A DNA stretch of 64,000 nt from UBA7803 sp036381275 (GTDB taxonomy: Bacteria > Pseudomonadota > Gammaproteobacteria > Pseudomonadales > Azotimanducaceae): contig DASVDC010000147.1 in assembly GCA_036381275.1 (NCBI GenBank), positions 1-64,000 on the forward strand. Reading direction: 5' to 3'. The notes beneath the pieces were generated by a model. It did not search any database, had not been told where the DNA came from, and was given only the letters and a program-made list of their open reading frames with translations. The position numbers and the translations under genes are program-made. Below, one piece after another: positions 57,149 to 64,000 of this stretch (positions within the stretch are counted from its first letter, which is position 1; every line of letters starts with the position of its first letter).

Positions 57149-59830
57149 ATGTCGGATGTCACGGTAAAACAACTGGCGGAATCGGTCGGCGCACCGGTCG
57201 ACCGGCTGCTCAAGCAGATGAACGAAGCGGGTCTGCCCCACACCAGCGAAGCCGAGCCGGTGACGGAGGACGAGAAGCAGACGCTGCTGACGTTCCTGAA
57301 GCGCAGCCACGGCTCCGCCGATACCGGGCCGAAGAAGATCACGCTGAAGCGACGCCAGGTCGGCACGCTGAAGTCCGGGCAGGGCCGCTCCGGCCGCAAC
57401 GTGACGGTCGAGGTGCGGCGCAAGCGCACCTACGTGAAGCGCCCGGAGCCCGAGGAGCAGCCGGCTCCCGCCGCGCCCGAACCGGCACCGGAGCCGGTGG
57501 AAGCGCAGGCGCCGGCCGCCGAGGCGGTCACGGAACCGGTGGCGGAGCAGCAGCCCGCCGCGGCCCCCGAGCCGGCCCCGGAGGAGACGGTCGCCGAGCC
57601 CGAGCCGGCGCCGCCGCCGGCCGCGCCGCGCCGGCGGATGAGCCAGGCCGAAATCGAGATGCAGCGCATCCGCGAGCAGGAAGCGGCGCGCAAGGCGGCG
57701 GAAGAAGCCAGCCGGCGTCGCGAGGCGGAGCGTAAGGAAGAGGCACGCCGCGCCGAGGAAGCGCGCCGCAAGGCCGAAGAGGAGCGCCTCGAAGCCGAGC
57801 GCCGTGCCCGCGAGGAGGCGGCCCGGCCGCGGCCGGCCGGGCCGCGCGAGGGCGACCGGGTCGTCGAGGTCGCGGTGGCCGCGCAGGCGGAGGTCGTGTC
57901 CACCGAGAAGGGTGGCCGGCATCGGCGTGGCAAGGAGCGCGAGCGCGCCAAGCCCGAGGAGCGGGGCCGGCGCCGCGAGCTGTCGCTGAAGAGCGAGCGG
58001 CGCGGCAAGCGCCGGCAGGCCCACGGACCGCTCAAGGTCGACCAGCAGGGCGGCGAGTTCAAGCCGACGGACTTCATCGCGCGGGACGTGGAGATTCCCG
58101 AGGTGCTGACCGTGGGCGAGCTCGCCCAGCGCATGTCGGTGAAGGCCGGCGAGGTGATCAAGACGCTGATGAGCATGGGCGTGATGGCGACCATCAACCA
58201 GACCGTGGATCAGGACACCGCGGTGCTGGTGGTCGAGGAGATGGGCCACCGTCCGAAGGTGATCCATGCCGACGCCATCGAGCAGGCGCTCGAGCGCTCG
58301 CTCGACGTCGAGGGCGAGGTGCATCCGCGGCCGCCGGTGGTGACCGTGATGGGTCACGTCGACCACGGCAAGACGTCGCTCCTGGACTACATCCGCAAGA
58401 CCCGGGTGACCAGCGGCGAGGCGGGCGGCATCACCCAGCACATCGGCGCGTACGGCGTGGATACGCCGCACGGGCGGATCACGTTCATCGACACGCCGGG
58501 CCACGCCGCGTTCACAGCGATGCGCGCGCGCGGCGCCAAGGTAACGGACATCGTGATCCTGGTGGTGGCCGCCGACGACGGCGTGATGCCGCAGACCGAG
58601 GAGGCGATCCAGCACGCGCACGCGGCCGGGGTGCCGATCGTGGTCGCGATCAACAAGATGGATCTCGAGACCGCCGATCCCGAGCGGGTCACCAACGAGC
58701 TGGCCGCGAAGAACGTGGTGCCGGAGGAATGGGGCGGCGATACGCAGTTCGTGCGCGTGTCGGCGCACACCGGTGAAGGCATCGATGCGCTGCTCGAAGC
58801 GGTGCTGCTGCAGGCCGAGATCCTGGAGCTCAAAGCGGTGCCGGAAGCGCCGGGACGGGGCGTGGTGATCGAATCGCGCCTCGACCGCGGGCGCGGTCCG
58901 GTGGCCACGGTACTGGTCCAGAACGGCACACTGCGCCAGGGCGACATCATCATCGCCGGCGAGTACACCGGCCGGGTGCGGGCGATGCTGAACGAGCACG
59001 GCGAGCAGCTCAAGGAAGCCGGGCCGTCGGTGCCGGTGGAGGTGCTGGGGCTGAACGGCACGCCGGCGGCGGGCGACGAGTTCTCGGTGGCGGGCGATGA
59101 GAAGACCGCCCGGGATCTGGCCCAGTTCCGCCGCGACAAGAGCCAGGAGCAGCGTCTCGCGATGCAGCAGGCGGCGCGCATGGAGAACATGTTCGCCGGT
59201 CTGCACGAAGGCGAGAAACGGGTGCTCAAGGTGGTGCTGAAGGCGGACGTGCGCGGCAGCCTCGAGGCGATCACCCACGCGCTCAGCGAGATGGGCAACG
59301 AGGAGGTGGCGGTGAACGTGCTCGGCTCCGGCGTGGGCGGGATCACCGAGACCGACGCGAACATGGCGCTCACCTACGGCGCCGTGATCTTCGGCTTCAA
59401 CGTGCGCGCCGACAACGCCGCGAAGGCGATCATCGAGCGGGAAGGCATCGAGCTGCGGTACTACAGCATCATCTACGAGCTGCTCGACGACGTGAAGCAG
59501 GTGCTCTCCGGCATGCTCGCCCCCGAGGTGCGCGAGGAGATCGTCGGCGTCGCGGAGGTGCGCGAAGTGTTCCGGTCGCCGCGGTTCGGCCAGGTGGCCG
59601 GCTGCATGGTCACCGAGGGCACCGTGTACCGCAACAAGCCGATCCGCGTGCTGCGCGACAACGTAGTGATCTTCGAGGGTGCGCTCGAGTCGCTGCGCCG
59701 CTTCAAGGACGACGTCAACGAGGTGCGCGCCGGAATGGAGTGCGGCATCGGGGTACGCAACTACAACGACATCCGGCCGGGTGACCAGATCGAGGTGTAC
59801 GACACCAAAGAGGTAGCGCGAGAGCTGTGA
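57149..59830 (+). CDS. infB: Translation initiation factor IF-2
   Basis: An 893-residue GTPase that positions fMet-tRNA on the 30S subunit. The N-terminal IF2_N domain is followed by a long Ala/Pro/Glu-rich, Arg-rich linker (about 85-300), the G domain with GHVDHGKT (402-409), DTPGHAAF and NKMD, and C-terminal domains II-IV. The 3' end overlaps the rbfA start in GTGA. Standard length for gammaproteobacterial IF-2 alpha. Confidence 0.97.
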   Translation: MSDVTVKQLAESVGAPVDRLLKQMNEAGLPHTSEAEPVTEDEKQTLLTFLKRSHGSADTGPKKITLKRRQVGTLKSGQGRSGRNVTVEVRRKRTYVKRPEPEEQPAPAAPEPAPEPVEAQAPAAEAVTEPVAEQQPAAAPEPAPEETVAEPEPAPPPAAPRRRMSQAEIEMQRIREQEAARKAAEEASRRREAERKEEARRAEEARRKAEEERLEAERRAREEAARPRPAGPREGDRVVEVAVAAQAEVVSTEKGGRHRRGKERERAKPEERGRRRELSLKSERRGKRRQAHGPLKVDQQGGEFKPTDFIARDVEIPEVLTVGELAQRMSVKAGEVIKTLMSMGVMATINQTVDQDTAVLVVEEMGHRPKVIHADAIEQALERSLDVEGEVHPRPPVVTVMGHVDHGKTSLLDYIRKTRVTSGEAGGITQHIGAYGVDTPHGRITFIDTPGHAAFTAMRARGAKVTDIVILVVAADDGVMPQTEEAIQHAHAAGVPIVVAINKMDLETADPERVTNELAAKNVVPEEWGGDTQFVRVSAHTGEGIDALLEAVLLQAEILELKAVPEAPGRGVVIESRLDRGRGPVATVLVQNGTLRQGDIIIAGEYTGRVRAMLNEHGEQLKEAGPSVPVEVLGLNGTPAAGDEFSVAGDEKTARDLAQFRRDKSQEQRLAMQQAARMENMFAGLHEGEKRVLKVVLKADVRGSLEAITHALSEMGNEEVAVNVLGSGVGGITETDANMALTYGAVIFGFNVRADNAAKAIIEREGIELRYYSIIYELLDDVKQVLSGMLAPEVREEIVGVAEVREVFRSPRFGQVAGCMVTEGTVYRNKPIRVLRDNVVIFEGALESLRRFKDDVNEVRAGMECGIGVRNYNDIRPGDQIEVYDTKEVAREL

Positions 59831-60216
59831 CGGGGCGTGATGTCAGGGTCGCGGATTTCATCCGTGACGAGCTGTCCGAGATCATCCGCCGGGAGATGCG
59901 CGATCCCCGGGTCGGACTGGTCAGCGTGAACGACGTCCGGGTGAGCCGGGACCTGTCGTACGCGGACGTGTACGTGTCGTCGCTGGACGCGGTCAGCCAG
60001 ACGCAGAAGGACGAGCTGGTGGAGGTGCTGAACCACGCCGCCGGCTTCTTCCGCTCCGAGCTCGCGAAGCGTCACCGGATGCGCACGACGCCGCGGATCC
60101 GCGTGCACTACGACGAGGTGATGGAACGCGGCCCGCGGATGGACGCGCTGATCGAGCAGGCGATGCAGGCCGACCGCGAGCAGCACCGGCACGAGGAGGA
60201 CGAGGACCATGGCTAG
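59827..60216 (+). CDS. rbfA: 30S ribosome-binding factor RbfA
   Basis: A 129-residue KH-fold protein needed for late 30S maturation and 16S 5' processing. Conserved features are RVADFIRDELSEIIRREMRD, DPRVGLVSVNDVRVSRDLSY and LRTTPRIRVHYD-type segments (here MRTTPRIRVHYDEVMERG). It starts at GTG, overlapping the infB stop, and ends eight bases into truB. The tail is acidic/histidine-rich. Confidence 0.95.
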   Translation: MTGRDVRVADFIRDELSEIIRREMRDPRVGLVSVNDVRVSRDLSYADVYVSSLDAVSQTQKDELVEVLNHAAGFFRSELAKRHRMRTTPRIRVHYDEVMERGPRMDALIEQAMQADREQHRHEEDEDHG

Positions 60217-61129
60217 GCGCCAGCGTGGCCGCGACGTCAGCGGCATCCTGGTGCTGGACAAGCCCCAGGGCCTGAGCTCGAACGAGGCGGTGCAGAAGGC
60301 GAAGCGCCTGTTCTACGCCCGCAAGGTCGGGCACACCGGGAGCCTCGATCCGCTCGCGACCGGCGTGCTGCCGCTGTGCTTCGGCGAGGCCACCAAGTTC
60401 TCGCAGTATCTCTTGACCTCGGACAAGAAGTACTGGGCGCGGCTCAAGCTCGGCGTCGCCACCGACAGCGGCGACGCCGACGGCACGGTGCTCGAGCGTC
60501 GGCCGGTGGAGGGCGTCACCCGGGAACGGGTGGAGCAGGTGCTCGAGCGCTTCCGCGGTGAGATCGAGCAGGTGCCGTCGATGTTCTCGGCGGTGAAGCA
60601 CCAGGGCCAGCCGCTCTACAAGCTGGCCCGTCAGGGCATCGAGATCGAGCGGGAATCGCGCCGGGTGACGATCTTCGAGAACGAGATCGTCGCGCTGGAA
60701 GACGACGAGCTGACCCTGTCGATCCACTGCAGCAAGGGCACCTACGTGCGCACGATCGCGCAGGAGCTCGGCGAAGCCCTCGGCTGCGGCGCGCACGTGA
60801 CCGCGCTGCGGCGCACCGCGGCCGGTCCGTACGGGGAAGCCGACCTCGTCACGTTCGAGACTCTCGAGGTGGCGCTCGAGCAGGGCTCGCTGGACCCGTT
60901 CTTGCTGCCGGTTTCGAGCGCGGTCGGCGACTGGCCGGAGGTCCGGCTGTCCGACGCGACGGCCTACTACCTGCGGCAGGGGCAGCCGGTGATCGTGCCG
61001 CATGCACCGCCGGCCGGCTGGGTCCGGCTGCTCGAGCAGCTCGGCGAAGGCACCACCCGCTTCCTCGGGGTGGGCGAGATTCTGGATGACGGCCGGGTCG
61101 CCCCGCGGCGGCTGGTCGTCGCAACCTGA
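60209..61129 (+). CDS. truB: tRNA pseudouridine(55) synthase TruB
   Basis: A 306-residue enzyme that makes pseudouridine 55 in the T loop of tRNAs. Catalytic Asp47 lies in GHTGSLDPLATG, and the RTIAQELGEALGC motif and a C-terminal PUA-like domain are present. It overlaps rbfA by eight bases at the start. This gene order is the normal rbfA-truB-rpsO-pnp arrangement. Confidence 0.95.
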   Translation: MARRQRGRDVSGILVLDKPQGLSSNEAVQKAKRLFYARKVGHTGSLDPLATGVLPLCFGEATKFSQYLLTSDKKYWARLKLGVATDSGDADGTVLERRPVEGVTRERVEQVLERFRGEIEQVPSMFSAVKHQGQPLYKLARQGIEIERESRRVTIFENEIVALEDDELTLSIHCSKGTYVRTIAQELGEALGCGAHVTALRRTAAGPYGEADLVTFETLEVALEQGSLDPFLLPVSSAVGDWPEVRLSDATAYYLRQGQPVIVPHAPPAGWVRLLEQLGEGTTRFLGVGEILDDGRVAPRRLVVAT

Positions 61130-61139
61130 GGCGTCTGCA

Positions 61140-61176
61140 AATATGCGCGGACGTTCTCGTATCTGTTGAGCATATT
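61140..61176 (+). promoter_or_regulatory. Stem in the rpsO leader near the Shine-Dalgarno
   Basis: AATATGC (61140-61146) and GCATATT (61170-61176) are perfectly complementary, and the right arm abuts GGAG (61177-61180), the ribosome-binding site of rpsO. In E. coli S15 represses its own mRNA by binding a leader structure, so this is a likely S15 operator, inferred from position. Confidence 0.55.
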
Positions 61177-61187
61177 GGAGAAAAACC

Positions 61188-61457
61188 ATGGCGCTGAACG
61201 CAGCAACCAAGGCCGAAATCATCAAGCAGTATCAGGTCGAAGAAGGCGACACCGGGTCGCCGGAAGTGCAGATCGCGCTGCTGACCCACAACATCAACGC
61301 GCTGCAGGAGCACTTCAAGACGCACGCGAAGGATCACCATTCGCGGCGCGGTCTGATCCGCATGGTGAACCAGCGGCGCAAGCTCCTCGACTACCTGAAG
61401 CGCAAGGACGCCAACCGTTACGCGGACCTGATCAACCGGCTCGGGCTGCGACGCTGA
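61188..61457 (+). CDS. rpsO: Ribosomal protein S15
   Basis: An 89-residue primary-binding protein of the 30S subunit. The normal 4-helix fold is clear: TKAEIIKQYQVEEGDTGSPE, VQIALLTHNINALQEHF, KDHHSRRGLIRMVNQRRKLL and DYLKRKDANRYADLINRLGL. It is preceded by the leader stem at 61140, a possible autoregulatory site, and followed 24 bases later by pnp, as in E. coli. Confidence 0.97.
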   Translation: MALNAATKAEIIKQYQVEEGDTGSPEVQIALLTHNINALQEHFKTHAKDHHSRRGLIRMVNQRRKLLDYLKRKDANRYADLINRLGLRR

Positions 61458-61481
61458 CCGAACAGACGGAGGAATAGTGTT

Positions 61482-63584
61482 TTGAATCGAGTCACCAAAC
61501 AATTTCAGTTCGGCGAGCAGCGCGTCACCCTGGAGACCGGCCGCGTCGCCAAGCAGGCGACGGGTGCCGTGCTGGTCACGATGGGCAACACCGTGGTGCT
61601 GTGCACGGCCGTCGGGATGAAGCAGCCCCGACCAGGGCAGAACTTCTTCCCGCTGACCGTGAACTACCAGGAACGCACTTACGCCGCCGGCAAGATCCCC
61701 GGCGGCTTTTTTCGCCGGGAAGGACGCCCGTCGGAGAAGGAGACGCTGACGTCGCGGCTGATCGACCGGCCGCTGCGGCCCCTGTTCCCGAAGGGATTCA
61801 TGAACGAAGTGCAGGTGGTCTGCACCGTGATGTCGGCGGACAAGAACGAGGATCCGGACATCGCGTCGATGCTCGGCGCATCCGCTGCGCTCGCGGTTTC
61901 CGGCATTCCGTTCGACGGTCCGATCGGCGCCGCCCGCGTCGGCTACAAGGACGGCGCGTACCTCTTGAACCCGAGCTATTCGCACCTGCTCGAGTCGGAC
62001 CTGTCGATGGTGGTCGCGGGCACCGACGAAGCCGTGCTGATGGTGGAGTCGGAAGCCAAGGAGCTCACCGAGGACGAGATGCTCGGCGCCGTGCTGTTCG
62101 CGCACCAGGAGATGCAGGTGGCGATCGCCGCGATCAAGGAGCTGGCCGCCGAGGCGGGCAAGCCGCGCTGGGACTGGGAGCCGCCGCAGGTGGACGAAAG
62201 CCTCAAGTCCGCGGTGGAAGCCCTCGTTAAGGGGCCGCTCGGCGAGGCCTACCGGATCACCGACAAGATGGAGCGTCAGAACCGCGTGAGCGAGCTGCGG
62301 GCCGAAGCCGTGGCGCAGCTCGCCGGCGGTGAGAACCCGCAGTACGCGGTGGACGACGTCACCGAGATGTTCGGCAAGATCGAGAAGCAGATCGTCCGCC
62401 AGCGGGTGTTGAACGGCGAACCGCGCATCGACGGGCGTGACCTGCGCACGGTGCGGCCGATCCACATCGAGGTGCCGTTCCTGCCGAAGACTCACGGTTC
62501 GGCGCTCTTCACCCGCGGCGAGACCCAGGCCATCGTGGTGGCGACGCTCGGCACGCTGCGGGATGCGGCGCTGATCGACGCGCTGGAAGGCTCCTACAAG
62601 GACAACTTCCTGCTGCACTACAACTTCCCGCCGTACAGCGTCGGTGAAGTCGGGATGATGACCGGTCCGAAGCGGCGCGAGATCGGCCACGGGCGCCTCG
62701 CGCGCCGCGGGGTGCAGGCGGTGCTGCCGAAGGTGGACGACTTCCCGTACACGATCCGGGTCGTCTCGGAGATCACCGAGTCGAACGGCTCGAGCTCGAT
62801 GGCGACCGTTTGCGGTGCGTCGCTCGCGCTGATGGACGCCGGTGTACCGGTGAGGGCGCCGGTGGCCGGGGTCGCGATGGGCCTGGTGAAGGAAGGCAAC
62901 CGCTACGCGGTGCTGACCGACATCCTCGGCGACGAGGACCACCTCGGCGACATGGACTTCAAGGTGGCGGGCACCGCGAAGGGCGTCACGGCGCTGCAGA
63001 TGGACATCAAGATCGCCGGGATCACCGAGGAGATCATGGAGGTGGCGCTGAACCAGGCCATGGAGGCGCGCCTGCACATCCTCGACGAGATGGCCAAGGT
63101 CATCTCGGAGCCGCGTCCGACGATCTCCGAGAACGCGCCGGCGATGAAGGTGATCATGGTGCCGCAGGACAAGATCCGCGACGTGATCGGCAAGGGTGGC
63201 GCGACCATCCGCTCGATCGTCGAGGAGACCGGTGCGGACATCGACATCGAGGACGACGGCAGCGTGCGCATTTACGCCGACAGCGCCGAATCCATGCAGG
63301 CGGCGGTGGCGCGGATCCAGGAGATCACCGCGGAAGCGGAGGTGGGGCGGATCTACCACGGCCGGGTGGAACGTATCGTCGATTTCGGCGCGTTCGTGAA
63401 CATCCTGCCGGGCAAGGACGGCCTGCTGCACATCTCGCAGATCGCCGACGAGCGGGTCGAGTCGGTGAGCGACTACCTGCAGGAAGGCCAGATGGTGGAC
63501 GTGGTGGTGCTCGACGTCGACCAGCGGGGCCGCATCAAGCTGTCGATGAAGGAAGTCGCGAACTACGCGCGGCAGAGCGCGTAG
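61482..63584 (+). CDS. pnp: Polynucleotide phosphorylase
   Basis: A 700-residue trimeric 3'-5' exoribonuclease/polymerase of the RNA degradosome. Two RNase PH domains (about 10-215 and 315-540), KH domain (about 560-615, VIGKGGATIRSIVEE) and an S1 domain (about 620-690, GKDGLLHISQI) are all present. It starts at TTG 61482 after GGAGGAA. No RNase III hairpin is obvious in the short rpsO-pnp spacer. The REP-like element at 63594 follows the stop. Confidence 0.97.
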   Translation: MNRVTKQFQFGEQRVTLETGRVAKQATGAVLVTMGNTVVLCTAVGMKQPRPGQNFFPLTVNYQERTYAAGKIPGGFFRREGRPSEKETLTSRLIDRPLRPLFPKGFMNEVQVVCTVMSADKNEDPDIASMLGASAALAVSGIPFDGPIGAARVGYKDGAYLLNPSYSHLLESDLSMVVAGTDEAVLMVESEAKELTEDEMLGAVLFAHQEMQVAIAAIKELAAEAGKPRWDWEPPQVDESLKSAVEALVKGPLGEAYRITDKMERQNRVSELRAEAVAQLAGGENPQYAVDDVTEMFGKIEKQIVRQRVLNGEPRIDGRDLRTVRPIHIEVPFLPKTHGSALFTRGETQAIVVATLGTLRDAALIDALEGSYKDNFLLHYNFPPYSVGEVGMMTGPKRREIGHGRLARRGVQAVLPKVDDFPYTIRVVSEITESNGSSSMATVCGASLALMDAGVPVRAPVAGVAMGLVKEGNRYAVLTDILGDEDHLGDMDFKVAGTAKGVTALQMDIKIAGITEEIMEVALNQAMEARLHILDEMAKVISEPRPTISENAPAMKVIMVPQDKIRDVIGKGGATIRSIVEETGADIDIEDDGSVRIYADSAESMQAAVARIQEITAEAEVGRIYHGRVERIVDFGAFVNILPGKDGLLHISQIADERVESVSDYLQEGQMVDVVVLDVDQRGRIKLSMKEVANYARQSA

Positions 63585-63593
63585 CGGCGTGCC

Positions 63594-63677
63594 GTAGGAG
63601 CGAACTCGGGCGAGCGAAGCTCGCCTGAGGCGAACCTGCGGTTCGCCTCGGTTCGCGATCTGGAGATCGCTCCTGCA
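63594..63677. repeat. Compound REP-like element after pnp
   Basis: GTAGGAGCGA (63594-63603) pairs with TCGCTCCTGC (63667-63676), enclosing two internal perfect hairpins: GGCGAGC/GCTCGCC and GGCGAAC/GTTCGCC. The cruciform-like array is just after the pnp stop and shares its GTAGGAGCGA head with the elements at 3057 and 37485. Confidence 0.75.
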
Positions 63678-63716
63678 GTGTTCGGCTCGTTGCTCCCCGG
63701 CCGGGGATCGTTCCGG

Positions 63717-63857
63717 TCAGAACGGCTGGGGTGACACCTCCACCACCGGCCGCTCCAGCGCCGCCTTCAGCGCCCAGTAGAACGCTTCGGGGTTCGATTC
63801 GGTCTGCTCGTCCTCGTCCCAGTCCTCGTAGTCGAGCTCCAGTTCCTGCTCGTCCAT
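63717..63857 (-). CDS. Small acidic hypothetical protein
   Basis: A 46-residue peptide, very acidic in its first half (MDEQELELDYEDWDEDEQTE), followed by NPEAFYWALKAALERP, a likely amphipathic helix. AGGAGAGGGAG precedes the ATG at 63857, so translation is plausible. The reading frame continues upstream to 63947, but those residues look like untranslated leader. I recognise no family. It is convergent with pnp and near the window edge; nothing else is seen in the remaining bases to 64000. Confidence 0.45.
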   Translation of the reverse strand: MDEQELELDYEDWDEDEQTESNPEAFYWALKAALERPVVEVSPQPF

Positions 63858-64000
63858 CTCCCTCTCCTTGTCCTTTTGCAAGGGGTCCGTCCGCTGATCG
63901 TAGTCAGCGCGCGAGCGGATGCTGTGATCGTTGCCTCGTTTGCGCAACCGGGCGCGCGCCCCGTCCGCTGTAGGAGAATCGGGGCGCGCCGGTCCGCTAC

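Overview
The window is a compact, very GC-rich stretch of a gammaproteobacterial chromosome. The evidence is several blocks of conserved gammaproteobacterial gene order: xseB-ispA; smpB / ratA-rnfH / bamE-recN / hrcA-grpE-dnaK-dnaJ-dapB-carA-carB-greA; and yhbY / rlmE-ftsH-folP-glmM-tpiA-secG-tRNA-Leu and tRNA-fMet-rimP-nusA-infB-rbfA-truB-rpsO-pnp. A sodium-type flagellar stator (PomAB) and a sodium-coupled NSS transporter point to a motile cell that uses Na+ gradients, possibly marine or saline. F420-type and steroid/terpenoid-type oxidoreductases suggest a metabolically versatile lineage. I cannot name a genus from the sequence alone.

Layout. 0-5.3 kb: isoprenoid and DNA-repair genes (ispA, xseB), the stator pair pomA-pomB, a small winged-helix-like protein, a secreted Sel1-repeat protein, and the tmRNA gene with promoter and terminator. 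5.3-13.4 kb: an accessory stretch with a Crp/Fnr regulator, a secreted beta-rich protein and a membrane-anchored partner, a minus-strand pair made of a double-glycine-leader peptide (candidate RiPP or bacteriocin-like precursor) and a SAM methyltransferase behind a sigma-54-like promoter, a GNAT, an F420 (deazaflavin)-type reductase, a CrtC/AttH-like protein, two luciferase-like oxidoreductases and a 45-residue membrane micropeptide. 13.4-20.9 kb: a six-gene energy-converting-hydrogenase-related (Ehr/Hyf-like) operon whose large subunit has lost the Ni-binding cysteines. It is headed by its own XRE repressor, with a 17-bp palindromic operator. 21-28 kb: a PRISE-type reductase, a helical-repeat protein, a divergent PRPP-synthetase-like enzyme, a GPH-type transporter, an UrcA protein, a stand-alone lumazine synthase and smpB. 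28-43.3 kb: sodium transporter, RatA/RnfH, BamE, RecN, heat-shock operon with a clear sigma-32 promoter, dapB, carAB, greA. 43.4-63.6 kb: the ribosome/translation block, into which a TonB receptor / YfiR / hybrid histidine kinase module is inserted between tRNA-Leu and tRNA-fMet. The last 400 bases hold a REP-like element and a small acidic ORF.

Most genes are housekeeping and densely packed, with many 4-8 base start/stop overlaps. The parts most worth a second look are the sigma-54-like peptide/methyltransferase pair (8.9-7.6 kb), the non-hydrogenase Ehr operon with its regulator, the attenuator-like leader of rimP-nusA, and an apparently leaderless smpB.
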